This document shows positions 49,605 to 58,726 of a stretch of DNA of 64,000 nucleotides, piece by piece; the stretch's first letter is position 1; every line of letters begins with the position of its first letter. The notes below the pieces were generated by a model, which was given only the letters and a program-made list of their open reading frames with translations, was not told the DNA's origin and made no database searches. Origin of the DNA: an uncultured Methylococcales bacterium (GTDB lineage Bacteria > Pseudomonadota > Gammaproteobacteria > Methylococcales > Methylomonadaceae); assembly GCA_903902705.1 (NCBI GenBank), contig CAIUVX010000063.1:1-64000 (forward strand), written 5' to 3'. Made by a program: the position numbers and the translations under genes.

Positions 49605-51983
49605 ATGAAAAATGAACACAGCTTATTTGTGACAACAGATTCTTGCACAAATGTAGTAAACAACGGCTCTGCCCCACACTCAGGCAAACGCCACTTACGC
49701 AACTTAATTAAACTGGCACTGGTCGGCTCAGTATTAAGCAGTGCATCAGCATTTGCGATATTACTAGACCATGGTCCAAGTAATCCAATCGTCACCTATC
49801 CAGACTGGTATAGAGACACCAATGGTCTTGCTATTGGCTTGTGTCAATCGACCACTGCGTTCTGTTTCCCACTGGTTCCAGATGCCGCTGGTTTTCCAGG
49901 CAACGTTGGCCCTGAAATATTTTACAACATGGTTGAGTTCAAGGGTACAGCGGGTACAGCGACTGCGACAAATACAGATTTTGAATACCGTTATATGGGT
50001 GCATTAGAAGCATCCTATATCCCAGGTCCAGTGCCTACGCATGGCACAGAAGCTGTATTTGCGCGGATTCGTATCACCTTTAACTTTAATGACATCAACA
50101 AAAACGGGACTTATGTAGTCACGCATCCATTCGGTGTGCATACCTTTCCTAACGTACAAGCGACCACTAAAACCAATTTAATTGGTGCGCAAGCGGCTAA
50201 CTTCTTCACTGTGGATGTTCCATTAGGCACGCCTATGGATTTTGACACCTCACTGACGGGTCCAATCGGTCCTTTTATTCAGTGGGATACTGGATTACCG
50301 CTGATATCGGGTACCGAGCAATTCGTGGGTGACCCAACTGTTCTCCATACCTTCAAAGGCAGTCCGTTTAATACTAACTTCCTGAGAATTCAAGGTCCAG
50401 TCGGTTCTAAACTGGATGGCGTGAACGACTTTATTCAGGTTAATCTGGGTAGTGTTCTGGGTCAAAAATGGACGCAACCCATTCCGCAACCGTTAAGAGT
50501 TGATTCAGCGTATTTTACCCGTTCAAATGCGGTGGGTAACGCTGTTGATGTCTGGGCAACCTCATCAGCTAACCAAACCTTAGTTGCAACAGGTAATGGT
50601 ATACCCGCACCAGGTATCGCCTTAAAACCCGATGGCGTAATTCCTGGTAAATATCATGGTCGTGTGGTGTATTCTTCGGCGTTACCTGTTCCACCAGAAA
50701 TTACTGTCACTGACAGTACCAGTGTTCCTGTAATCAGCGTTTTAGCACCTGTTAAAGATGTCGTTGAAATTGTGCAAGCAAGTTTTAACACCAACACCCG
50801 CAAGATTACTGTTGAAGCAAGATCAGATGATGAGATTACTAATCCTCAATTGAGTGTACAAGGTGTACCTGGTGTACCAACTGCCGCAACCGTTGCGCCA
50901 GCTATTACAGGTGTACTGACAGCCGCACAATGTACAGCAGCGGGTATTACCGTCGCAAATCCAGTGAATGTCTGCTTCACTTACACGTTGCCACCAGCAA
51001 TAGAAGCACCCGAAAAAGTATCCGTTGTTTCAGCTAAAGCGGGTGGTCATGCTGATGAGTATTTACAAATTGCTGGTACACCTGAAAACGCAGCTAACCC
51101 ACCTGTTGCAACTGATATTCCTGCACCAGGCTTTAGCGTGACTTCAAGCGGCGCAACTGATCTAATCCCTAATCTGCCATTGGATGCGCAAATCATCCAA
51201 CAACCAGTAAACGGTATCGTTAGTTTGCTGAACGGGCAATGGATTTTCACGGCTAATGCAGGAATTGCAGCAGGTGGAATTACCGATGCGTTTAAATTTG
51301 TAACTCAAGCGGCGAATAGCGCACCTGTCTCTAACGTTGCTACGGGTAATCTGTCAATCGGCTTTACATCAACTGCGCCTAATGTTGCTGCTGACCAATT
51401 TGCTGGCAGAACCACTGTTGCGCGTTCATTCAATGTATTGGCTAATGACAAAGCAGCGTCTACTAATGCACTTGATCAAACCGCCCCAGGTACTGTCGTA
51501 ATTGTTACGCCTCCAACCAAAGGCAATGCAACTGCCAATGCCAATGGTACAATTAGTTACACTGCAACATCTGGCTCGGCAGCGGGTATTGTAGACACCT
51601 TTACTTACACCGTGAAAAACGCGGCGGGTAAAACGTCTACACCTGCAACAGTGACCGTCACTAACTTTAATGCCAATGAAGCGGTTGCGATTATTAAATC
51701 AGATTACGTTGTTAATCGTGGAGTGTGGACTGTTACGGGTACCACAACCTGGTTTGCACCAAGCCTGACTACTACGATAGCGACTTGCTGGACTGGTAGC
51801 GAGTTGACACCAACCACAGCCACTACCATCGGTACTGCAACAGTTGATGTGACAGGTAAGTTCCAAATCATCCCTGTAGGCACTGCACCAATCCCAACAG
51901 CGGCTGGTCCATTGCGTTGCATAACGTCTAATAATGGTACTAATGGCGGATTTCCTGCTGCTGGAACGATTGGGATTAAATAG
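49605..51983 (+). CDS. Large secreted protein, conserved N-terminal domain plus Ig/cadherin-like C-terminus (paralog 2)
   Basis: DHGPSNPIVTYPDWYRDTNGLAIGLCQSTTAFCFPL parallels paralog 1; C-term 'FNVLANDKAAS...GTVVIVTPPTKGNATANANGTISYTATSGSAAGIVDTFTYTVKNAAG'. Confidence 0.8.
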   Translation: MKNEHSLFVTTDSCTNVVNNGSAPHSGKRHLRNLIKLALVGSVLSSASAFAILLDHGPSNPIVTYPDWYRDTNGLAIGLCQSTTAFCFPLVPDAAGFPGNVGPEIFYNMVEFKGTAGTATATNTDFEYRYMGALEASYIPGPVPTHGTEAVFARIRITFNFNDINKNGTYVVTHPFGVHTFPNVQATTKTNLIGAQAANFFTVDVPLGTPMDFDTSLTGPIGPFIQWDTGLPLISGTEQFVGDPTVLHTFKGSPFNTNFLRIQGPVGSKLDGVNDFIQVNLGSVLGQKWTQPIPQPLRVDSAYFTRSNAVGNAVDVWATSSANQTLVATGNGIPAPGIALKPDGVIPGKYHGRVVYSSALPVPPEITVTDSTSVPVISVLAPVKDVVEIVQASFNTNTRKITVEARSDDEITNPQLSVQGVPGVPTAATVAPAITGVLTAAQCTAAGITVANPVNVCFTYTLPPAIEAPEKVSVVSAKAGGHADEYLQIAGTPENAANPPVATDIPAPGFSVTSSGATDLIPNLPLDAQIIQQPVNGIVSLLNGQWIFTANAGIAAGGITDAFKFVTQAANSAPVSNVATGNLSIGFTSTAPNVAADQFAGRTTVARSFNVLANDKAASTNALDQTAPGTVVIVTPPTKGNATANANGTISYTATSGSAAGIVDTFTYTVKNAAGKTSTPATVTVTNFNANEAVAIIKSDYVVNRGVWTVTGTTTWFAPSLTTTIATCWTGSELTPTTATTIGTATVDVTGKFQIIPVGTAPIPTAAGPLRCITSNNGTNGGFPAAGTIGIK

Positions 51984-52108
51984 CCTAGCCCAGTAGGGTG
52001 GGCAAACGGCTCTATCGTTTGCCCACGCCGTGGCATAACGAAGCGCGACGGGGTATTCTCGCAACGTTTTGACTGTGACCTTGAACACCGTAATAAAATT
52101 CAAACAGT

Positions 52109-52132
52109 GGGGCGGGTTGAATAACCCGCCCC
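52109..52132. repeat. Hairpin repeat ggggcgggttgaataacccgcccc
   Basis: Perfect palindromic arms; second copy at 40539-40562. Confidence 0.75.
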
Positions 52133-52154
52133 GCTTATGCAATATCCAAAAACA

Positions 52155-52180
52155 AAAACGCCCCTTCACGGGGCGTTTTT
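52155..52180 (+). terminator. Rho-independent terminator
   Basis: aaaaacgccccttcacggggcgttttt. Confidence 0.85.
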
Positions 52181-52543
52181 CGTTAAGCCGATTTACAAAT
52201 AATTTTTGCTAGTGCTAAACATTGAGTGATTGGAATACAAACCTAGTACATCGTCAGTTTAGTTATGACGGGTAACGTTACTAGACCTGCGAGGTTTTTA
52301 AAACCTCGCAGGTCTTTACTGCGCACGTCAGAATAAAATGGACTGAGTATCTACCTGACTAGCCAGAGCAGCAACACCAATTGGAAAGAAACGCTGTTTT
52401 ATAACGATAAGTTACTATGACATTTTATGCGTGTACCCGCTTACTCTTAAGATAAATAAATACTTTGTACTAATCGTTCAAGACTGTATAAAATCGCAGG
52501 TTTTCTGTCCCGTTTATTTTATTTTCAGCAAGGAGTGACGCTT

Positions 52544-54238
52544 ATGAACGAAAACAACTTTTTTATCCGATTTGTGCGGTTAGCGGGTGGTTTTTGGTAT
52601 TCTGAAGATGAGGCAACTATACGCCGATCGACCTTAATATTGGTCATCCTTACTGTGGCGCAAATTGCTATTGCCGTTGTCATCAACAAATGGAGTGCCG
52701 CTTTGTTTGATGCCTTGGAGCAGCGGTCGATGTCTAAATTAGTCACCCAAATCGGGGCTATTTTTTTGATTTTCGCCGCTAATATTATTTTAAACGCGAC
52801 TCATGTAAAAATAAAACGGGACTTACAAATAGGTTGGCGTGAATGGTTAACGGAGCATTTACTCAGTCGTTGGATGTATAAGGGGCGGCATTATTTGGTG
52901 ACGCACACCGAAAAAGGCGAACACGATAATCCAGATGGGCGTATTGCAGAGGATATTCGTATTGCGACAGAATCTGCTATCGAGTTATGCCATTCCCTAT
53001 TTTACAATCTATTGTTGTTGATTAGTTTTAGCCAAATTTTGTGGTCATTGTCGGGTGTGGTGATATTGGATTTGGGGATTATAAAAATGCCTATTTATGG
53101 GCATTTAGTCTGGTTGGCATTGATGTATGCCAGTGCCGCCTCTTTGTTAGGTTGGTTGATAGGACGACCATTGACCAGCGCAACCGATGCAAAACAGACC
53201 GCAGAAGCTAATTTCCGCTTTTCCTTAGTGACAGCGCAAGAGCATTCTTTATCCATTGCGATGATTCATGGTGAAGGCAATGAACGCCAACGCTTTCGTG
53301 TGTTGTTTGATGAAATACATAACGCATGGCAACAACAAACCAAAGCATGGGAACATATTTTAATGTTTTCTTCGGGTTATTCAGTATTGTCGATGGCTTT
53401 TCCTATTCTTATTTCCTCGCCACGTTATATTTGGGGCAGTATTTCACTGGGTGGATTGATGCAATCTGCGCAATCTTTTCAACAAATGGCTTCCGCGTTA
53501 TCGTGGCCTGTTGACAATATGACCAGAGTATTTGAATGGCGTGCTTCGGTAGAGCGTATTTTAGGTTTGCTAGAATCATTGGATTATTTGGAAGAAGAAA
53601 TCATCAGCCCTGATCCGCGCCGTATTATTTTAGAAAAAACAGATTGTTCGGTGTTAGCTTTTGAAAAGCTCTGTATCAACAAACTGAACGGTGAAGAAAT
53701 AATATCCTGTATCAATACTGAAATCAGAGCGGGAGAACATGTGCTTATTACGGGCAATTTCTTTACGGGGTCTAAATTATTTAAAGCCATCACGGGTTTG
53801 TGGCCTTGGGGCTATGGACGTATCGGTTTACCTGATAGCGAGCTGTTATTTTTTATGCCGCCGCGCCCTTATTTGCCCAAAGATACGCTACGGTCAGCTA
53901 TTTGTTATCCTACCGCTGATGACGCATTTGCTGACAACCTGTTGGAGTCAAAACTTAAATTGGTAGGCTTAGACGAATTAATTCCACAACTGGATTGCAT
54001 TGATACTTGGGATAAAGCCTTGTCGCGAGAAACACAACAGCGTTTAGGGTTAGTGCGCGTACTGTTGTATCAACCTAAATGGATATTTTTACAGGAGGCG
54101 TTTGATTCACTCGATAGTGCAGGTGAGGAAGCTATGTTGCGCTTACTTTGTCGAGAATTACCTGATGCTACTCTGATAACTGTCACCAATCTGCCGACTG
54201 CATCGCGCTTTCATTCACATAATCTGCCCTTGGCTTAA
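52544..54238 (+). CDS. SbmA/BacA/YddA-like ABC transporter with degenerate nucleotide-binding domain
   Basis: TM domain (IGWREWLTEHLLSRWMYKGRHYLV; NPDGRIAEDIRIATE) with C-terminal NBD lacking canonical Walker/signature residues; ATG 52544 has RBS aaggag. Confidence 0.88.
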   Translation: MNENNFFIRFVRLAGGFWYSEDEATIRRSTLILVILTVAQIAIAVVINKWSAALFDALEQRSMSKLVTQIGAIFLIFAANIILNATHVKIKRDLQIGWREWLTEHLLSRWMYKGRHYLVTHTEKGEHDNPDGRIAEDIRIATESAIELCHSLFYNLLLLISFSQILWSLSGVVILDLGIIKMPIYGHLVWLALMYASAASLLGWLIGRPLTSATDAKQTAEANFRFSLVTAQEHSLSIAMIHGEGNERQRFRVLFDEIHNAWQQQTKAWEHILMFSSGYSVLSMAFPILISSPRYIWGSISLGGLMQSAQSFQQMASALSWPVDNMTRVFEWRASVERILGLLESLDYLEEEIISPDPRRIILEKTDCSVLAFEKLCINKLNGEEIISCINTEIRAGEHVLITGNFFTGSKLFKAITGLWPWGYGRIGLPDSELLFFMPPRPYLPKDTLRSAICYPTADDAFADNLLESKLKLVGLDELIPQLDCIDTWDKALSRETQQRLGLVRVLLYQPKWIFLQEAFDSLDSAGEEAMLRLLCRELPDATLITVTNLPTASRFHSHNLPLA

Positions 54239-54258
54239 TCTACCTTTGAGGATCAAAC

Positions 54259-55380
54259 ATGACTCACGCATTTGATAATAAATTTGGCAAAAAACTACGC
54301 GGCGTTAATTTAGGTGGTTGGTTAGTATTGGAAAAATGGATAACGCCCAGTGTGTTTGAGGGTCTTGATGCCACCGATGAAACCACCTACTGCGTTGAAT
54401 TAGGCGACCGCGCTGATGCTATTCTAAAACAACACTGGAACAGCTATATCACCCGCGATGATTTTGCGTGGCTTGCCAAAACGGGCATTAATGCCGTGCG
54501 CTTGCCTGTCGGTCATTGGTTGTTTGGCAAGGATTATCCCTATCACCACAGCTATGGTGACAACCGTTATCCATTTGTGGTCGGTGGCTTGGAAATTGTG
54601 GATAAGGTGTTTGATTGGGCAGAAGAATTTGGGTTACACGTTCTGCTCGATTTACACGCTGCCCCTGGCTGTCAAAATGGCTTTGATAATGGCGGCATTA
54701 AAGATATTTGTGAATGGCATACTGACCCTGACTACCTTGAGCATTCACTTAGCGTGTTGGAACGCTTAGCGCAACGCTATCAAAACCGTCCTGCGTTACA
54801 TGGCATCGAAACACTTAATGAACCGCGCTGGGATGTTGATACCGATTTACTGAAAAAATACCATACTGATGCTTATCACCGCATTCGTAAATACTGCAAA
54901 CCCGAAGAGGTTGCAGTGGTATTTCATGACGGTTTTCGCTCGCACCGTGAATATCTGGGTTTTTTGAAAGGTGAAGAATTTCGTAATGTGGTATTTGATA
55001 TTCATCGCTACCAATGTTTTGCTCGCGAAGAAATCGATATGGATATTTATCATCATATCCAACGCGCTGCCATTGACTGGAAAAATGAAGCCGATGACAT
55101 TATTCATGAACTAGGACATCAAACCTATTGTGGTGAATGGAGTTTAGGGTTGGATTTACGCGTTGTTTCACTGTGGGCAGAAGGCCCTTTCAATCACGCG
55201 CTGGAGAATATGGATAATTTTCAGCTTAATGTTGCTTATCGTGGTTACGCGTCGGCGCAACTTTTGACCTTTGAAAAATATCTGGGCTGGTTTTTTTGGA
55301 ATTACAAAACCGAAACTACTCCAGCGTGGTGTTTTCGAGATTGCGTAGAGCGTGGATGGTTTCCGAATAATTTTAGTTAG
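54259..55380 (+). CDS. Glycoside hydrolase family 5 exo-beta-1,3-glucanase-like protein
   Basis: LRGVNLGGWLVLEKWITPSVF, LHAAPGCQNGFDN, ETLNEPRW (acid/base Glu), YCGEWS (nucleophile Glu). Confidence 0.9.
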   Translation: MTHAFDNKFGKKLRGVNLGGWLVLEKWITPSVFEGLDATDETTYCVELGDRADAILKQHWNSYITRDDFAWLAKTGINAVRLPVGHWLFGKDYPYHHSYGDNRYPFVVGGLEIVDKVFDWAEEFGLHVLLDLHAAPGCQNGFDNGGIKDICEWHTDPDYLEHSLSVLERLAQRYQNRPALHGIETLNEPRWDVDTDLLKKYHTDAYHRIRKYCKPEEVAVVFHDGFRSHREYLGFLKGEEFRNVVFDIHRYQCFAREEIDMDIYHHIQRAAIDWKNEADDIIHELGHQTYCGEWSLGLDLRVVSLWAEGPFNHALENMDNFQLNVAYRGYASAQLLTFEKYLGWFFWNYKTETTPAWCFRDCVERGWFPNNFS

Positions 55381-55451
55381 TGGGTTTTAGGAAAAATCAC
55401 CATTTAACTATAAAATAGCCGCTTTTTACTCAACACCTTAAGGAGTTCACT

Positions 55452-55859
55452 ATGAACCAAGACAGCATTAAGCTGATAGAAGACTATTATGCGGCGTTCA
55501 ACGGCGGCGATATGGATGCTTTTTTAAGTTTGCTCACCGATGATGTAATTCATGATATTAACCAAGGTAGACGCGAAATAGGCAAAGAAGCCTTCACTCA
55601 GTTTATGGCGTGTATGAACCATAACTATAAAGAACAATTGGTTGATATGGCGATTATGGCAACCGCTGATGGTAATCGTGCTGCAGCTGAATTTGTAGTA
55701 TTGGGTGAATACTTAAGAACTGATGAGGGTTTACCCGAAGCCCAAGGACAGAAATATAAACTACCCGCAGGTGCATTTTTTGATATTCGTGACGGTAAAG
55801 TGGCGCGTATTACTAATTATTACAACCTGCAAGATTGGATTGCTCAGGTTGGCGGTTAA
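55452..55859 (+). CDS. SnoaL-like / NTF2-like protein (ketosteroid isomerase-related)
   Basis: YYAAFNGGDMDAFLSLLTDDVIHDINQGRREIGKEAFTQFM; FFDIRDGKVARITNYYN. Confidence 0.88.
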   Translation: MNQDSIKLIEDYYAAFNGGDMDAFLSLLTDDVIHDINQGRREIGKEAFTQFMACMNHNYKEQLVDMAIMATADGNRAAAEFVVLGEYLRTDEGLPEAQGQKYKLPAGAFFDIRDGKVARITNYYNLQDWIAQVGG

Positions 55860-55942
55860 GGAGTAAAGCCGCTTTAGCTGTTTAGTTAAAGCTGTTGGAC
55901 TACAACGAAATGTTAGAACTATCTACTTACATTCTTTGAGGA

Positions 55943-56512
55943 ATGAATATGAAAAAAAATTATTTTGGTCTATCAGCATTATTGTTTCTTTTTACTGCTG
56001 TGGCTAATGCGCATGGTCCAGTTCGACAAGATACCGATGAAACCATCACTATTAACGCTCCTGCGGAAAAAGTCTGGGGCATTATTAAAAATTACGGTGA
56101 TATGTCGTGGTTGCCTGCCATTAAAAGCACCGATGTTAAAGGCGGCAATGAAAAAGGCGCGACTCGTGTATTGACGCTACAAGACGGCGGCACAATTACC
56201 GAAGAATTGAAAAAATACGATGACGCTAAAATGTCGTATGCTTATAAAATCACTGAAATGAGTACCGCAAAAACCATTACTCATGCAGGCGTAGAAGAAA
56301 AAGTGCCTGTTGTGCCTGTCGATAACTACTCGGCAACTATTACCGTAGAAGCACAAGGCGCGACGACTAACGTACATTGGAAAGCAGGTTATTATCGCGC
56401 TTATACCAACAACAACCCACCTGATGAAATGAACGAAGCTGCTGCTAATGCTGCTATTAAAGGTATTTTTACCTCAGGTTTGAATAATCTGAAAGCCTTA
56501 GCTGAAAAATAA
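55943..56512 (+). CDS. MxaD-like SRPBCC family periplasmic protein (copy 1)
   Basis: Signal peptide; AHGPVRQDTDETITINAPAEKVWGIIKNYGDMSWLPAIKSTDVKGGNEKGATRVLTLQDGGTITEELKKYD. Confidence 0.85.
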   Translation: MNMKKNYFGLSALLFLFTAVANAHGPVRQDTDETITINAPAEKVWGIIKNYGDMSWLPAIKSTDVKGGNEKGATRVLTLQDGGTITEELKKYDDAKMSYAYKITEMSTAKTITHAGVEEKVPVVPVDNYSATITVEAQGATTNVHWKAGYYRAYTNNNPPDEMNEAAANAAIKGIFTSGLNNLKALAEK

Positions 56513-56593
56513 CTTCGTAACCCAACACATCGCCCGTAAATTCTGGGTTACGCTGTCGCTAACCCAGCCCACAATATTCAAGAGACATCCATT

Positions 56594-57160
56594 ATGAAAA
56601 AAATACTTTTACCTTTAGCCGCTGCGTTATTGTGCTTCACTGGTTTAGCAAACGCACATGGTCCCGTGCGTCAAGACACTGATGAAAGTATCATCATTAA
56701 TGCACCCGCAGAGAAAGTCTGGGGTCTGATTAAAGATTTTGGTGATATTGCCGCATGGCATTCTGAGGTTTTTACTTCACCCGCCGAAGGCGGTAATCTG
56801 AAAGGCGGCAAACGCATATTGACTTTAAAAGACGGCAACACCGTCAACGAAGAACTGAAAAAATATGACGAAGCCAATATGTCTTACTCATACAAAATTA
56901 CCGATATGAGTATCGTAAAAACCATCAATTATGCGGGCGTAGATGAAAAAGTCCCCGCTATTCCTGTCGCTAATTTTTCTGCCACTATCACTGTTGCCCC
57001 TAAAGGCGATAACAGCGAAGTGACATGGAAAGCAGGTTATTACCGTGCTTACACCAACAACAATCCACCTGAAGAAATGAACGAAGCCACTGCTAATGCA
57101 GCGGTTAAATCATTTGTGATGACTGGTTTAATTGATCTGAAAAAAATCGCTGAGCAATAA
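56594..57160 (+). CDS. MxaD-like SRPBCC family periplasmic protein (copy 2)
   Basis: AHGPVRQDTDESIIINAPAEKVWGLIKDFGDIAAWHSEV...; paralog of 55943-56512. Confidence 0.85.
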   Translation: MKKILLPLAAALLCFTGLANAHGPVRQDTDESIIINAPAEKVWGLIKDFGDIAAWHSEVFTSPAEGGNLKGGKRILTLKDGNTVNEELKKYDEANMSYSYKITDMSIVKTINYAGVDEKVPAIPVANFSATITVAPKGDNSEVTWKAGYYRAYTNNNPPEEMNEATANAAVKSFVMTGLIDLKKIAEQ

Positions 57161-57164
57161 ATCT

Positions 57165-58121
57165 ATGTTGGCATTGAACACCCGTGCGGCAGCAATTGCT
57201 ATTGCTGCTTTATTATCGACACCACTGGCTGCCGCACCGTTTGCTTATATCAGCAATCAATTGGCAGACAGCGTGTCTGTTATTGATCTCGCTGACAATA
57301 AAGTGGTCAATACCATTGCTGTGAGTGGCAAACCCGCAGGCGTTGCCGTCTCGCCTAATGGTGATAAAGTCTATATCAGCACACCAGAAGCCCACGGTTT
57401 TGCAGTCATAGATGCCAGAAAACAGCAACTAATAACCACTGTTAAAACCAGCGAGGGGGCGTTAGGAATCACCGTTGCCCCCGATAGTAAACGTATTTAT
57501 GTTGCCGATTGGTTTATCAACACAGTGTCAGTACTGGACGCGGATAGCTTAGAAATTATTAAAACCATCACGGTAGGTCAATCACCCTCAGGGCTAGTGG
57601 TTAGTCCTGATAATCACTGGCTGTATGTTGCTAATCGCCTCGATAACTCAGTATCACAGATAGACACGCACACCCTGACTGTCAAGAAAACCACGCCTGT
57701 CGGTCAGCATCCATTTGGTCTAGCGATAGATTCACGCGGCGAAAAAGTGTATGCGGTTAATGTCGAAAGCGATAATGTCACCGTATTAGAAACACCACAG
57801 ATGAAAGCTATTGCCACTATTAAAGTGGGCGCGTTGCCTTATGCAGCTACCTTGGCTTTAAATGACAGTCGTTTATTCGTTACTAATATGGATGATGGTA
57901 CAGTCTCCGTCATTGATACCGAAAGCTTAACCACTATCGGCTTGATTGAAGTGGGTGAAAAACCCGAAGGTATCGGCACGCACTTGGATGATCGTCATAT
58001 TTATGTCGCCAACTGGTTTGATAAAAATGTCTCTTTGTTAGATGCTAAAACTTTGCAAGTCAAAGAAACAATTACCACTGCTCGCGGTAGTCGAGCCTTT
58101 GGGCAGTTTATTGGTAAATAG
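57165..58121 (+). CDS. YVTN-family beta-propeller protein (PQQ-catabolism-associated type)
   Basis: Repeats such as PFAYISNQLADSVSVIDLADNKVVNTIAVSGKPAGVAVSPNGDKVYIS; signal peptide. Confidence 0.88.
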   Translation: MLALNTRAAAIAIAALLSTPLAAAPFAYISNQLADSVSVIDLADNKVVNTIAVSGKPAGVAVSPNGDKVYISTPEAHGFAVIDARKQQLITTVKTSEGALGITVAPDSKRIYVADWFINTVSVLDADSLEIIKTITVGQSPSGLVVSPDNHWLYVANRLDNSVSQIDTHTLTVKKTTPVGQHPFGLAIDSRGEKVYAVNVESDNVTVLETPQMKAIATIKVGALPYAATLALNDSRLFVTNMDDGTVSVIDTESLTTIGLIEVGEKPEGIGTHLDDRHIYVANWFDKNVSLLDAKTLQVKETITTARGSRAFGQFIGK

Positions 58122-58237
58122 AGGTAAGCGTTTTTTAGTAACCCAACAATCGTTATTATCATGAAGATTGTTTATTGACTCCCCCAAAATTGTTGGATTG
58201 GCTTATCGCTAATCCAACTTACCACCCAATAAATTCC

Positions 58238-58726
58238 ATGTCGTCTAATTCCTATCTCGATATTTGCATCACCAGCCAACAACTCTCGCTCATCGAAAAC
58301 GGACAAGCACTAAAAACCTACCCAATTTCCACAGCTAAAAATGGCGCGGGCGAACTAATGGGCAGTGGTTGTACACCCAGAGGTTGGCACAGCATTCGCG
58401 CAAAAATCGGCGCGGGGCTGTCGCTGTACAGTGTGTTTAAAGCCAGACGCGCCACAGGGGAGATTTATAGTCCAGAACTTGCCGCCCTGTACCCAGAAAG
58501 GGATTGGATTTTAACCCGCATTCTTTGGTTAGGCGGTTTAGAAGCGCGTAAAAATCGTTACGGCAATGTCGATACAACGTGGCGATATATCTATCTACAC
58601 GGTTGCCCAGATGAGTTAATGAATGGTCAACCTCAGTCACACGGTTGTATTCGCTTGTATAATACCGATATGGTGGATTTATTTAATCGAGTATCCGTAG
58701 GAATGAGAGTTTATAGTCATGAGTAA
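58238..58726 (+). CDS. L,D-transpeptidase (YkuD) family protein
   Basis: IYLHGCPDELMNGQPQSHGCIRLYNTDMVDLF; start at 58238 preferred. Confidence 0.9.
   Translation: MSSNSYLDICITSQQLSLIENGQALKTYPISTAKNGAGELMGSGCTPRGWHSIRAKIGAGLSLYSVFKARRATGEIYSPELAALYPERDWILTRILWLGGLEARKNRYGNVDTTWRYIYLHGCPDELMNGQPQSHGCIRLYNTDMVDLFNRVSVGMRVYSHE

Noticed and set aside
51699-52169. Antisense ORFs (156 aa and 110 aa) over the end of paralog 2
   Set aside because: Antisense shadow of a low-complexity Thr/Ala/Pro-rich gene; no start/RBS or family evidence.
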